A stretch of DNA of 64,000 bases from Shewanella dokdonensis (lineage in GTDB: Bacteria; Pseudomonadota; Gammaproteobacteria; Enterobacterales; Shewanellaceae): the NCBI RefSeq assembly GCF_018394335.1, contig NZ_CP074572.1:2914001-2978000 (forward strand), read 5' to 3'. A program made the translations under genes and the position numbers. Shown here one piece after another: positions 19,411-30,460 of the stretch (position 1 is its first letter; the number at the start of each line of letters is the position of its first letter). The notes beneath the pieces are model-generated. The model was not told the origin of the DNA, did not search any database, and saw only the letters and a list, made by a program, of their open reading frames with translations.

Positions 19411-21435
19411 TTATACTCGGAAACTTTCTACCTGCTTGCTAAGTTGTTGATAAAGCTCTGAAAGATGATTCGATTGCTGCTGCACTTGTGCTGACATAGT
19501 GCGAACACTGTCGGTTTGTTCTTTCAGTGACACCAGATTTTGGTTGATATGGTTGGCTACGGTGAACTGTTCTTCTGTGGCCTGTGCTGTTTGCTCAGCC
19601 ATGCCTTGAACCTCGTCAAAAGAGGATTTTAATGTGTTGAAAATGCGGATCACCGCGCTGAAGTTTTCAACCGTGTTGTCAGCATTGCCACGGCTGTTAT
19701 GAATGGTATGCGACGATTGCTGGACACTGCGCCGCAGGCGTTCAATCATGCTTTCAATCTCGTCGGTACTGGCTTGGGTTCGGGTGGCGAGTACCCGAAC
19801 TTCGTCAGAAACGACCGCAAAGCCGCGCCCCTGTTCTCCCGCTCTGGCTGCTTCAATCGCGGCATTGAGAGCTAACAAATTGGTTTGCTCGGCAATCTTG
19901 CGGATCACTTCCAGCACTGAGGCAATGGCATCGGAACTCTGTTCCAGTTCGGCAGCACTGCGCTGAGCGGTTTCAATATCGGTGACCAGTGCTTCAATCG
20001 CATTGTTCGCCTGGCTGACCACGTTAATACCGTCATTTGTCAGTTGGCTGGAGTTATCGGATTCAGCGGCAGTGCCTTTGGCAAGTTCTGCCATCTGCTG
20101 GTTTGACATGCTCATTTCACTGCTAGCACTGACGATAGAGTCGGAAGCATTTACCAGCGCCGAGGTGATATTGCCCGCCTGATCTGCCACCTGATTCAAG
20201 AGTTGTGTGGTATTCCCCAGTGCCGCAGATTGCGTTTGAATATTGAGAATAATGTTCCGCAGGTGTTCGACAAACCCATCAAACTCTTTGGCCAAATCAC
20301 CCAGTTCATCTTTGGCGGTGGAGTTGATCCTTTGGGTCAAATCGCCATCACCATCGGCAATTTCCCGGATCCGCAGCGTCATGTTATTAACCTGTTGGGT
20401 CAGGCGTAGCGGGACAAAATAGCCAAACAGCAAGGCAATAATGAAGGCAATACCAATAATTACCATGGCAAGTTTCTGATAATTGTCGATGGTATGCTTC
20501 ACATCTTCTTTGGCGGTTCTAGCATGTTGGCGTATCGCTTCACCCGCCTCATCTAGTACTTGGCGGATATCGGCAAAACTTACATCAGCCTCCCGCTGTT
20601 CATTGCTCAGTTGTTGCTGCTGGTGATGGGTGGTTTTGAGCAACTGGCGGCAATTGTTCAACCAGTTATCCAGCAAAGTGTCGAATTTTTCATACGGTGC
20701 TACTAACTGCGGTTCGCGGATAAGGTAACTGCGATAATTGTGAAAACGTTGCAGGACTTGCGCGGCATTTTCTTCAAAATCTTGGGTATTTTCGTTGGCA
20801 GAACCGGTGCCATTAAGCAGCTTTAGCAGCGCTAGCCGGGCTTGATAGGCATCGCGATCGGCATTGAGTACCTCTGAAATGGCTTCCACATAGAGATTGA
20901 GATCCTGCTGCTGTTGCACTTGGGCATCGCGCGTGTGCTGTCTGAGCGCATCCCCGGCATCACTGAGCATGACCCTGATAGCCTGAAACTGTTGTTCCAG
21001 TTGCTGCAAACCATTGTTTTGTTCTATTTGTAACTGGCTGGATTGTAATAGGGTTTTACTGGCACTCAGCCATTTGTCATAAAGGGCATCAAAGCGTTGG
21101 AACGGTTGAAAGACCTCTGGTTCATCAGCCAAATATTCGCGGAATTTATTAAAACGATCATGTACTTGCTGTGCATTTTCGTTAAAGTCATTGAGGTTGT
21201 CTTCAGCTTTGCCTTCGCCGTGCAGCAATTTTTCTCTGGCAATACGCGCCTGATACAGATCCCGGTCGGCATTGAGTACCACAGACACTGCTTCGAAATA
21301 GTGCTCAGCTTGTTTGCGGATTGCCTCGTTCTGTAGCTTGGTCATCAACAGCATAAAACTGAAGAGTCCCACCAGAATCACTGCCAGAAACGCAATCGGC
21401 AGAATTACTTTAAATCTGATTGAATGAATTCGCAT
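19411..21435 (-). CDS. Methyl-accepting chemotaxis protein with duplicated sensor module
   Basis: 674 residues. A membrane segment at about 13–32 is followed by a long helical periplasmic domain, a second membrane segment near 325, a HAMP domain and a signalling tip with [20 protein letters not shown]. The sensor domain repeats a module: [19 protein letters not shown] then [15 protein letters not shown], followed by [19 protein letters not shown] then [15 protein letters not shown]. It signals to CheA/CheW. No C-terminal CheR-binding pentapeptide is seen. The ligand is unknown. Confidence 0.92.
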   Translation of the reverse strand: MRIHSIRFKVILPIAFLAVILVGLFSFMLLMTKLQNEAIRKQAEHYFEAVSVVLNADRDLYQARIAREKLLHGEGKAEDNLNDFNENAQQVHDRFNKFREYLADEPEVFQPFQRFDALYDKWLSASKTLLQSSQLQIEQNNGLQQLEQQFQAIRVMLSDAGDALRQHTRDAQVQQQQDLNLYVEAISEVLNADRDAYQARLALLKLLNGTGSANENTQDFEENAAQVLQRFHNYRSYLIREPQLVAPYEKFDTLLDNWLNNCRQLLKTTHHQQQQLSNEQREADVSFADIRQVLDEAGEAIRQHARTAKEDVKHTIDNYQKLAMVIIGIAFIIALLFGYFVPLRLTQQVNNMTLRIREIADGDGDLTQRINSTAKDELGDLAKEFDGFVEHLRNIILNIQTQSAALGNTTQLLNQVADQAGNITSALVNASDSIVSASSEMSMSNQQMAELAKGTAAESDNSSQLTNDGINVVSQANNAIEALVTDIETAQRSAAELEQSSDAIASVLEVIRKIAEQTNLLALNAAIEAARAGEQGRGFAVVSDEVRVLATRTQASTDEIESMIERLRRSVQQSSHTIHNSRGNADNTVENFSAVIRIFNTLKSSFDEVQGMAEQTAQATEEQFTVANHINQNLVSLKEQTDSVRTMSAQVQQQSNHLSELYQQLSKQVESFRV

Positions 21436-21703
21436 CTTGGCCTACTTGATATCCATATCCAGGTTAAACGTCATTTTGCAGTCTAGGAAAAATTCTCCGA
21501 TCCTGCCAAGTTATCCACTTTTAAGTTGGCGTTTTGTGAGGCTTTTTGGTAACAAACTGGCCATCAGCCGTCATCTGGTAACCGCTAAAAGTTGTGAGCA
21601 CACTAGCGGTGTTGTTGCAGATAATTGTGCTGGTGATTAACAGATTTATGGCTTGTCAGCGGGTAATATGTTGCAAGATTGGCTTGGCAACGGATATCCC
21701 AAT

Positions 21704-21943
21704 ATGGCATGTGAAGAATGCTTCGGCACCATTTTTAGACGTAAGCTTGGGCGCTATAAGGCCTGTATGTGGCAGCTCGCCGGGTTGTCAGCTACTTGCT
21801 GGCCCTTATGGTACTGGCTGTATCACACAACTCCGCGTACGGTTAATTCCATTGCATTGCTGTTTTTCTGTTGTGCTTTTTCTGGGTTATTACTGCTGCA
21901 TTTGTTGGTGTTAACTTATCGTCACTTGCGCGCTAGAAAATGA
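21704..21943 (+). CDS. Small membrane protein, DUF3624-like
   Basis: 79 residues from MACEEC, where known DUF3624-type proteins begin. In-frame ATG and TTG codons at 21668 and 21653 are alternatives, and none has a good ribosome-binding site. The N-terminus has a CEEC knuckle and KACMWQLAG. Two membrane segments follow (LSATCWPLWYWLY and SIALLFFCCAFSGLLLLHLL). Such proteins are typical of Vibrio and Shewanella. Function is unknown. Confidence 0.65.
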   Translation: MACEECFGTIFRRKLGRYKACMWQLAGLSATCWPLWYWLYHTTPRTVNSIALLFFCCAFSGLLLLHLLVLTYRHLRARK

Positions 21944-21989
21944 AACGCGGCTGGTGATTGTCAGAGGGGCTCGCGGCCCCTCCGGTATA

Positions 21990-22855
21990 TTACTTAATGG
22001 GCAAATAGACATCGGTCAATAACTCGCGTTCATCCACATCATGGATGAAGTTTATCCAGTGGAAGAAACAAGGGTAATCCCGTAACTCCTCACCACTGTT
22101 CGGGAGCCATTCTCGATACAGCTGATAGACAGTATCCCTGATATTGTCATGGCTGCCATAATGCCGTGCTACCGCGCAGCGACCACCTGGAATCGTGCCT
22201 GCTATAACACCAAACGGGTTGCTTGGTATGGCGGTTTGACTGATGGTGCCACAGATATCCAATCGGAATGCTTCTGGGGCAACAGTATCGGGGTCACTGT
22301 AGGGAATGCCAAAGGTTTCACTGCTTTCAATGGGAGACAAGCCAGTCTGTTTACGCCAGGCAATAAACTTGGCGGCACTGTCCAGTACCTGTTGCGGTGC
22401 GCCACAGTGTTGCACATACGCGATCTGCTTCGTGGGAAAATCCACAATTTTTACGTTCAAAATAATTTCCTCTCTAGGGATGGACGGTAACTGCAACACG
22501 CTATGCCAGTGTTGCCAGTTAGGTTGGTTCCTGAATTGGGAGGAGTCTGTACAAAACAGTTTTTAAACGCCCGCGTGAAGGCTTCACTACTACTGAAACC
22601 TGCTTCCAACGCAATATCGATGATCTTGTGTTGTTCAAACGCCAATCTAAAAGACGCCCGGCGCAGTTTAGCTAACTGGATGTAGCGGGTGGTACTCAAG
22701 CCCATAAACGCCATAAATACCCGATGAAAGTGAAACCTGGAACAGGCGGCAACATCGCTCAGCTGTTCGGCGTCCAGCGCATCATCCAGATGCTGTTGGA
22801 TATACTCACATACCCGCAGAATGCTTTGCTGATGTCGTTCACTGAGTGCTTTCAT
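21990..22855 (-). CDS. AraC-family regulator with GyrI-like effector domain, frame broken once
   Basis: About 288 residues when the G3 run at 22538–22540 (C3 on the coding strand) is extended by one. The start MKALSERHQQ at 22855 follows GGGAAAG. The N-terminal AraC DNA-binding domain includes LSDVAACSRFHFHRVFMAFMG and IALEAGFSSSEAFTRAFKNCF. The C-terminal half is a GyrI/BmrR-type small-molecule binding domain (VDFPTKQIAYVQHCGAPQQV). This is the Rob/SoxS-relative architecture that senses hydrophobic compounds. Targets are not obvious from neighbours. Confidence 0.85.
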
Positions 22856-23122
22856 GGTCTTTCCCTTTGCAGAAACTGCGCTAAGTTTGCCAGCAGTTGC
22901 CGAGCGGTTCTTGATTGAGACTGCGCACTTGCGTAAGCGGCGCTTAGGGCAGCGCACCATAGTGCTGAAAAAGTGAAACAGGCAGCGCAAAGTTAACCGG
23001 GTTGTGGTTAAATAGTTAATTCATTTCATATGGTTAACATTTATGTTGGCTGAATATGCTAAAGCATTCAATCTAATAATCGGCGCAGGGACTAAGCCTT
23101 GCGAGAGAAAAAGGAAGCTGTA

Positions 23123-24001
23123 ATGGCGATTCAATATAATACTCCTGCAAGTTTTAGTGTGGCCAAGCTGGTGCCATTATTGGTGATTATTCTGCTGGTT
23201 ATCACCGCGTTTGGCAGTTGGTTTACCGTCGACCAAGGGGAGCGCGGAGTACACTTGCGTAATGGTAAAGTGATCGGCACTGCCGAGCCGGGCATGGGGT
23301 TTAAGCTGCCTCTGTTTGATAAGATAGTTAAAATTTCCACTCAGACCCATACCGTCAGTTATCCCAAGTTACAGGCCTATAGCCGTGATCAGCAACCCGC
23401 AACCATTCGGGTGTCTGTCACTTTCCGCGTGCCGGAAGATAAAGTGACACAAGTGTATGCTGATTTTAAAAGTATCGACGGTATGGTCGATAGGCTCGTT
23501 GACCGTCAAGTGCCAACACAGATTGAGAATATCTTTGGGCAATACACGGCTATTTCTGCGGTACAAGAGCGCGTAAAATTTGTTATGGATGTTAACCAAG
23601 CACTGAAAAATTCGGTGCATGGCCCGATAGATATCACGTCAGTACAAGTTGAAAATATTGATTTTTCATCTGCTTACGAAAAGTCAGTTGAAGATCGTAT
23701 GCGTGCTGAAGTGGAAGTTCAGACTCAGAAACAAAATCTGGAAAAAGAACGGGTAAGTGCTCAGATTGCCGTCACCAAAGCCCAGGCGGAAGCTGATTCA
23801 CAACTGGCACGGGCAAAAGCTGAAGCCGAAGCCATTCGTATTAAGGGTGAGGCAGAAGCGTCTGCCATCAAGAGCCGTGCCGATGCGCTGGCAAAAAATA
23901 AAGATCTGATCGAACTGACAAAAGCGGAAAATTGGGACGGCAAATTGCCAAGCACCATGTTGCCTAACAGCACTCTGCCATTTTTTGAAACGAACAAGTA
24001 A
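23123..24001 (+). CDS. SPFH/prohibitin-family membrane protein
   Basis: 292 residues from an ATG eight bases after AAGGAAG. One N-terminal membrane segment (LVPLLVIILLVITAFG) is followed by an SPFH/band-7 domain (GERGVHLRNGKV, EPGMGFKLPLFDKI, IRVSVTFRV). A long Ala/Glu/Lys coiled coil follows (AEADSQLARAKAEAEAIRI). Members form large ring or cage oligomers at the inner membrane and affect membrane proteases. It is monocistronic. Confidence 0.88.
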   Translation: MAIQYNTPASFSVAKLVPLLVIILLVITAFGSWFTVDQGERGVHLRNGKVIGTAEPGMGFKLPLFDKIVKISTQTHTVSYPKLQAYSRDQQPATIRVSVTFRVPEDKVTQVYADFKSIDGMVDRLVDRQVPTQIENIFGQYTAISAVQERVKFVMDVNQALKNSVHGPIDITSVQVENIDFSSAYEKSVEDRMRAEVEVQTQKQNLEKERVSAQIAVTKAQAEADSQLARAKAEAEAIRIKGEAEASAIKSRADALAKNKDLIELTKAENWDGKLPSTMLPNSTLPFFETNK

Positions 24002-24441
24002 CGCTAGCTGTAGCAGAGGCAACGGCGATTGTCTCTGCTGCTCAGCCACCATTTAATCATGATAACTGATTAAATTTCATATCATTATCGGCTCTAAATC
24101 TTCTCCCGTTGCTCCCTGATTTGTGTCTCTGCGTGCGGCTCATCGAGTGGCGCTAGGCTATTTGGTAATCCAGATTGTTTATGTTAGGGTGAAAAAAGCC
24201 ACAGTTATGGTGGTTTTTTCACCATATCTGTCAGCCATGACTGCTAACGGCGGACTGTGGCTAACCAGCGCTACCTCAGTTGTTTTCTTGGTGATAATCG
24301 AACGCCATCAAAGCGTTCAACACGGCCATTATTTTTGGAACAGATGTCACAACGGGCTGCATGCCTGTTTCATTCTCGGGGAGTCGAAGCTCCTTTCTGC
24401 CCAGGCAGCGCATATTGACTAATCTTACGGAGAAGACGTCT
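24002..24441. other. Intergenic leader of the sucrose operon
   Basis: About 440 bases with no supported gene. A 99-codon frame at 24123–24422 has no ribosome-binding site and no recognisable protein features. It contains the strong hairpin at 24188–24223 and must hold the operon promoter. Confidence 0.5.
24188..24223. repeat. Long A/T-rich hairpin upstream of the sucrose operon
   Basis: GGTGAAAAAAGCCAC at 24188–24202 pairs with GTGGTTTTTTCACC at 24210–24223, leaving one unpaired base in the stem. It could terminate transcription from the SPFH gene, although it is 190 bases past it, or act as an operator. Confidence 0.6.
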
Positions 24442-26629
24442 ATGCAGCAAAATCTGAACAACAGCGCCGCTGATGGTTTATACATAGCACTCATCAGTAT
24501 TCATGGGCTGATCCGGGGGCGCGATTTGGAACTTGGCCGTGATGCGGATACTGGCGGGCAAACCAAATATGTAGTGGATCTAGCGAATGCATTGGCGCGG
24601 CAACCGGGGATTTCTCGGGTCGATCTGATCACCCGGCGGGTCATCGATGAGCGTCTCGATAGCAGTTACAGCGAAGAGCGCGAACCATTAGAGGCAGCGG
24701 GCGCGCAGATCATCCGTATTGATTGTGGCCCCAAACAATACGTTGCCAAAGAGAAACTGTGGGAACACCTCGATGCTTTTTCTGACAACCTGCTGCGGTT
24801 CTTTCAGCAACAACAGCGGATGCCGGATCTGCTTCACAGCCATTATGCGGATGCCGGTTATGTTGCCACGCAAATCAGTCATATTTCGGGCATGCCGCTG
24901 GTGCACACTGGCCACTCTTTAGGACGCGACAAACGTAAACGCCTAATGGCCTCTGGAATGCCATCTTTTGAAGTCGAACAGAAATACAATATGCAGCGCC
25001 GCATTGAAGCAGAAGAGCAGGTGCTGGCAAATGCCAATCTGGTGATCACCAGTACTCGCCAGGAGATTGAATCCCAGTACGAGTTATACGATTACTATTG
25101 CCCGGAGAGTATGCGGGTCATTCCACCCGGTACCGATTTAAGCCAGTTCCATCCGCCACAGTTGGGTGAAGCGCCGACCCAGATTGCCAGTGCCATTCGC
25201 CGTTTTTGGATGAGCCAGATAAACCGATGATCCTGGCGTTGTCGCGGCCCGATCCACGCAAGAATATTGCTACCCTGGTACAAGCCTATGGCGAATCGCC
25301 TGAGCTGCGGGAGATGGCGAATCTGGTTATTGTGGCGGGGAATCGTGACGATATTCGGGAAATGAATGACGGCGCTCAGGAAGTATTGACCGAGCTTTTG
25401 GTCTTGCTCGATTACTACGATCTGTATGGCAAATTGGCGTTGCCGAAAAAACATCTGCCCAGTGAAGTGCCTGCCATCTATCGGATGGCGGCGCGCGCTT
25501 GCGGCATTTTCATTAATCCGGCGTTAACCGAACCTTTTGGTCTGACGTTGCTGGAATCGGCGGCAACCGGATTACCCTTTATTGCCACGGAAAACGGCGG
25601 CCCACAGGATATTGTCGAAAACTGTGAAGCGGGCATTTTGGTGGATCCGCTCAGTGCTAACGATCTTGGTAAAGCCATGAAAACGCTGCTGCTGGACGGT
25701 GAACTCTGGCGCAAATTTTCAGCCAATGGCATCAAAAATGTGGCCCTGAAATATTCATGGGATGCTCATGCGCGCAGTTATCTGAAACAGATAAGGCCCT
25801 TGGTGGCCGCCCATAAACCGCAGCAATACTCGCCGGCTATTTTGCGCGCCTCCCGCTTTGCTGACCGTTTGATTGTGTCGGATCTGGATAAAACCTTGCT
25901 GAGTAATCCCACCGGATTACGGGAGTTTTGCCAGATGTTGCGGGAGCGTCGCAAACAGGTGGCGTTTGGGATTGCCACCGCGAGAAGGCTAGATGCGGTG
26001 CTGAAACTGCTGAAAAAATATCGGATCCCCAAACCGGATATCTTGATCTCCAGTCTTGGCTCTCAAATTCATTATGGCCGCGAACTGGAGGTAAGCACGG
26101 ACTGGGAAACCCATGTGGATCATGATTGGAATCCACGTGCTATCCGCCGTATTTTGCGTGATATCCCTGGGCTAGAGCTACAGGAAGATTCGGAACAAAG
26201 TAAGTTAAAAATCTCCTTTCATATTGATCCCTCACAGCAGGGCATACTCACCAAGGAAAAAATCGTGTCACTGCTGCGCCAGGAAGAACAGAGCGTCAAT
26301 GTGTTTGTTTCTGCTGGACAAAATTTGGATATCACCCCCGCGCGAGTCTCCAAAGGGTTAGCCTTGCGCTATGTGGCACAAATCTGGGGCATTCCGTTAG
26401 AACGGGTGTTGGTGGCGGCCGGGGCGGGTACCGACGAAGATATGATCACTGGCAACACCTTATCTGTGGTGGTGCACAATCGCCAGCATGAAACGTTAGA
26501 AAACCAAGTAGAAGGGCATAATGTGTTTTTGCAACCCAGCCGAATGCCTTGGGCATACTGGAAGCGATTGAGCATTACCATTTTTTTGATGAAATTCCCG
26601 GGGTCGAGGTAGCCGCGCCAGATGCCTGA
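24442..26629 (+). CDS. sps: Sucrose-phosphate synthase with C-terminal HAD-like domain, frame broken twice
   Basis: About 729 residues when the T5 run at 25203–25207 is read as T6 and one A is added at 26543. A GT4 glycosyltransferase N-terminal part has SIHGLIRGRDLELGRDADTG, HSLGRDKRKR and the donor-site TEPFGLTLLESAATGLP. A sucrose-phosphatase-like HAD domain starts VSDLDKTLLSNPTG. It makes sucrose-6-phosphate from UDP-glucose and fructose-6-phosphate. It is the first gene of a four-gene operon, and its stop overlaps the next start (ATGCCTGA). Confidence 0.9.
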
Positions 26630-27481
26630 AATATTGCTGTGTACCGATCTTGACCGCACTTTACTGCCGAACGGCTTACAGGCGGAATCGCCTAATGCTC
26701 GGCAGTGGTTTGTTGAGGCGGTCAATTATCCTGGGTTGCAACTGGCGTATGTCAGTGGTCGCAGCTTGGCGTTGATGCAACAGGCAATCGTTGAATACAA
26801 CTTACCCTTGCCGGACTTTGCTATTACGGATGTTGGCAGCCTGATTTATCGACGAGAAGGCAAACATTATCGGCCGCTACCAGGCTGGCAGCATTATATT
26901 GCGGCAGACTGGGGTAGCCATAACAGCCAGAGCTTAGCTCACACTATTGGAGAACTGCCGCACCTTAAATTGCAGCCAGCACAACAGCAGCAACAATATA
27001 AGTTGAGTTATCAAATTGTTCCGGCTACCGCGATGGCAGAAGATATTGCGCTGCTGCAACAGCAACTGTTAGCGATGGCAATCAATGTGCGGCTGATTAG
27101 CAGTATTGATGAAACCAGTAATATGGGGCTGGTAGATTTACTGCCTCAGCGCGCAGGTAAGCGGCAGGCGATTGATTTTTTGGTGCAGTCGCTTTCATTG
27201 GCCGCATCGCAGATCTTTTTAGTGGCGATAGCGGTAATGATCTAGATGTGTTGATCAGCCCTTATCGTACTGCACTGGTAAAAAATGCGACAACTGATGT
27301 GGTGGCTAGCGCGTTGCAAGGCAGTCAGGCGCAGGGCACTCAGCACTGTTTGTATTTGGCACAAGGGCTGCCGGAGCTAGGACTTAATGGCAATTACAGT
27401 GCGGGTATTGTTGAAGGGTTGTGGCATTTTTTCCCTGAATTGAAAACTTGGTTGGCGGCGAAGAGGCAAGGCAATGGATGA
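26622..27481 (+). CDS. spp: Sucrose-phosphatase, frame broken once
   Basis: About 286 residues when the T5 run at 27216–27220 is read as T6. It is a HAD superfamily Cof-type hydrolase: motif I LCTDLDRTLLPNG, motif II AYVSGRS, the basic residue in LPQRAGKRQA, and motif IV FSGDSGNDLDVL recovered across the frame change. It removes phosphate from sucrose-6-phosphate, releasing sucrose. It overlaps the sucrose-phosphate synthase stop by eight bases and the fructokinase start by eight bases, so translation is coupled. Confidence 0.87.
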
Positions 27482-28381
27482 ATTATTACCTGTGTATGTG
27501 TTCGGGGAAGTGTTATACGACTGCTTCCCTGAAAACGAACCCTGTTAGGCGGTGCGCCTTTCAATGTGGCTTGGCATCTACAAGCCTTTGGTGTCGCGCC
27601 AGTGATGATCAGCGCGGTTGGTGATGATGCCTTGGGCAAAAATATTTGCCAGAAAATGCAGCAATGGGGCATGGATACGGCGCAGATCCAGCAAGATCCG
27701 CAGCATCAAACCGGGATGGTGAATGTCACCATTATTGGGGCTGAACCTAGTTACGATATTGTGCTTAATGCGGCTTATGATCATATCCAGCAGCAACAAT
27801 TGCCACAGATTAGCGGTGAACACCTGTTATATCACGGTTCTCTGGCGGCTCGTTGTCCCAGCAGTCGTGCAGCCCTAGAGAGCCTGCATGCCGCCGGGGC
27901 AAAAGACGTTTATCGACGTTAATCTGCGGGCACCTTGGTGGGAACATGCCTGGCTACGCTCGATAGTGCATGGTGCCTACTGCGTAAAACTGAATCAACA
28001 TGAACTGGCGCAACTGGCTGAACTTGATGATACGCCCAGCGAACGCCACGCCCTTGAAGAACTTGCACTCAATTACCGGCTGACCAATAACATCACTCAC
28101 CTGATTGTGACGCTTGGGGCCGAAGGGGCCTTTTAGTGGATGAAACGGGCAATGTGGTAACGCCAGAACTGCCGCCACAAACCAGCAATATTGTGGATAC
28201 CGTGGGTGCTGGCGATGCTTTTTCGGCGGTATTGTTGCTGGGCATGTTGCACCAGTGGGATTGGCGTACCACGCTTGAGCGGGCACAGCAATTTGCCGGT
28301 TTCATTGTGGGGCAGCAGGGGGCGCTATCGGATAATCCCGCCATTTATTGCGATTTCAAACGCCTGTGGGGCCTGATTTAA
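27474..28381 (+). CDS. fruK: Fructokinase (PfkB family), frame broken three times
   Basis: About 302 residues after adding an A near 27538, removing one G from 27896–27899 and adding one T at 28131–28134. It starts MDELLPVYVFGEVLYDCFP. PfkB signatures are LGGAPFNVAWHL (substrate), KTFIDVNLRAPWW, VKLNQHEL, LIVTLGAEGAF and the catalytic DTVGAGDAFSAVLL. It phosphorylates the fructose released by amylosucrase. Three breaks in one gene look alarming, but every family motif survives in order. Confidence 0.82.
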
Positions 28382-28402
28382 TCCAGCAACGAGGGCAAGA
28401 TT

Positions 28403-30385
28403 ATGTATGAAGAGGTATCTCATACCCTGCTGAACCGGATATTGGATGAACTCAAACCCGCGATTGAACCCAAAGATCTGCGGTTCTTTTACAGTCGTCT
28501 CGGTGCCAACTTTTACGGTATCTATAAGTTATTTCAGCGTTTGTATGGCAACCGTCGCGACTTTGAACAACAGTTGGGCACGCTGGTGGCGGTGATGGCG
28601 CGCAACTACATCGCGCGCAGTAGTGCGCTGAAACAGGTCGATCGCCAACGTGAAGCCGATCATAACTGGTTTTTGCATCAGCGTTGGGTGGGCATGGCCT
28701 TATATGCCAATGGTTTTGCCAAAAATCTCAGCGATTTAGTTGGCAAAGTGGACTATTTTGCCGAACTGGGCGTCAACCTAGTGCACATTCTGCCTATCTG
28801 TGAATGCCCACTGGGCAAAAGTGATGGAGGTTACGCGGTCAGCAATTTTCGCAAAGTGGATTCTCGCATGGGCACTAATGCCCAATTACAACAAATAATC
28901 GATGGCCTGCATCGGCAATCTTCCTTGATTGCACTGGATATTGTGGTCAATCACACCTCAGATCAACACGCCTGGGCGAAACAGGCGATGGCTGGTGATG
29001 CGCGTTACCAAAACTATTTCTATATGTTCGATGACCGCACCATTCCCGATATGTTTGAGCAAACCATGCCGGAGATCTTTCCAGAAACCGACCCAGGAAA
29101 TTTTAGCTGGAATGAGCAGGCACAGAAATGGGTGATGACGGTGTTTCATAACTACCAATGGGATCTGAATTACAGCAATCCCGAAGTATTTATCGAGATG
29201 CTGGATGTGATCCTGTACTGGGCCAATCAAGGCGTGGATATCCTGCGCTTGGATGCGGTGGCGTTTCTGTGGAAGAAAATTGGCAGCGCCTGCCAGAATG
29301 AAGCCGAAGCCCACAAGGTCTTGCAGCTATTCAAAGATTGTTGTCAGGTGGTGGCTCCAGGGGTGATTTTCATTGCCGAAGCCATTGTGTCGCCCTCGGA
29401 GATAATCAAATATTTCGGTGAAGATGCGGTGGTCGCCAAAGAGTGCGACATTGCCTATAACGCGACATTTATGGCACTGCTGTGGGAAACCGTTGCCACC
29501 AAAAATGCCAAACTGCTGAATCAAGGACTCAAGAGCCTGCCGATGAAACTGGAGCGCGCCACTTGGCTCAACTATCTGCGTTGCCATGATGACATCGGCT
29601 TTGGCTTCGATGACCGGGATATCGCCAGTGTTGGCTATAACCCGGCATTGCACCGCAAGTTTCTGGTGGATTACTTTACTGGCGACTTTGATCACAGTTC
29701 GGCGCGCGGTCGGCCGTTTGGGAAAAACGACAAGACGGGTGATGCACGGATCTCCGGTTCGCTGGCGTCGCTGGTGGGGCTACAGGCCGGGATTGAAACG
29801 GGCGATGAACAGCTCATTCGCAACAGCCATAAACACATCATTATGTTGCACAGTCTGATTATGTCATTTGGGGGCATTCCCTTGCTGTATTACGGCGATG
29901 AAGTGGCAACCCTCAATGATTACAACTATGAACGCGATACCGATAAATCCAGTGACAGCCGCTGGTTACATCGCCCCACACTGGACTGGCAGAAAATGGC
30001 GCGGCGCCAGCAAGCGGGCACGCTGGAAAACCAGATTTTCAGCGATATGCAGCGGCTGATCCGTCTGCGTCAGCAAACCGATGCGTTTGCTGATTTCAAC
30101 AATCGTGACTTACTGGAACTCGGTAACGATGCAGTGTTTGGGTATGTCCGTTACAACTACACCAATCCGTCCGACAAAGTGGTGGTGATTGCCAACTTGT
30201 CGGCCGAGCCGCAACGGGTTGATTTGGAGCAACTGCGCCAGGCTGCTTATGTGGAACCCACTATGTTGGAAGATTTGTGGAGCGGCGGCCCGCCTTCTAT
30301 TTTCTCCAATCAACTGGTGCTCAGTGGTTTCCGTTTTTACTGGTTGGTACTCAATTCTTATCATGCCAATGCTGGGCGCAGGTAA
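28403..30385 (+). CDS. ams: Amylosucrase (GH13 subfamily 4)
   Basis: 660 residues, intact. An N-terminal helical domain is followed by a GH13 barrel with VVNHTSDQHAWA. The nucleophile is Asp in GVDILRLDAVAF, the acid/base Glu in FIAEAIVSPSE, and the third acid in RCHDDIGFGFDD. These match amylosucrases, which split sucrose, transfer glucose to an alpha-glucan and release fructose. It follows fruK by 21 bases and lacks an evident signal peptide, so it is probably cytosolic, linking sucrose turnover to glycogen-like storage. A sucrose hydrolase is the close alternative. Confidence 0.92.
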   Translation: MYEEVSHTLLNRILDELKPAIEPKDLRFFYSRLGANFYGIYKLFQRLYGNRRDFEQQLGTLVAVMARNYIARSSALKQVDRQREADHNWFLHQRWVGMALYANGFAKNLSDLVGKVDYFAELGVNLVHILPICECPLGKSDGGYAVSNFRKVDSRMGTNAQLQQIIDGLHRQSSLIALDIVVNHTSDQHAWAKQAMAGDARYQNYFYMFDDRTIPDMFEQTMPEIFPETDPGNFSWNEQAQKWVMTVFHNYQWDLNYSNPEVFIEMLDVILYWANQGVDILRLDAVAFLWKKIGSACQNEAEAHKVLQLFKDCCQVVAPGVIFIAEAIVSPSEIIKYFGEDAVVAKECDIAYNATFMALLWETVATKNAKLLNQGLKSLPMKLERATWLNYLRCHDDIGFGFDDRDIASVGYNPALHRKFLVDYFTGDFDHSSARGRPFGKNDKTGDARISGSLASLVGLQAGIETGDEQLIRNSHKHIIMLHSLIMSFGGIPLLYYGDEVATLNDYNYERDTDKSSDSRWLHRPTLDWQKMARRQQAGTLENQIFSDMQRLIRLRQQTDAFADFNNRDLLELGNDAVFGYVRYNYTNPSDKVVVIANLSAEPQRVDLEQLRQAAYVEPTMLEDLWSGGPPSIFSNQLVLSGFRFYWLVLNSYHANAGRR

Positions 30386-30460
30386 TGCGTATTGCCGATT
30401 GGCTCACACCGGTAAAATTGTGCTAGATTGCTTGCAGTTTAGATATGCCATGGAGGCAAG

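Noticed and set aside
24123..24422. 99-codon frame in the sucrose operon leader
   Set aside because: No ribosome-binding site, and it spans the strong hairpin; unlikely to be translated.
24442..28381. Reading the sucrose genes as decayed pseudogenes
   Set aside because: Each break is one base, mostly in a run, with all family motifs preserved, as in essential genes elsewhere in the window; sequence error is the simpler reading.
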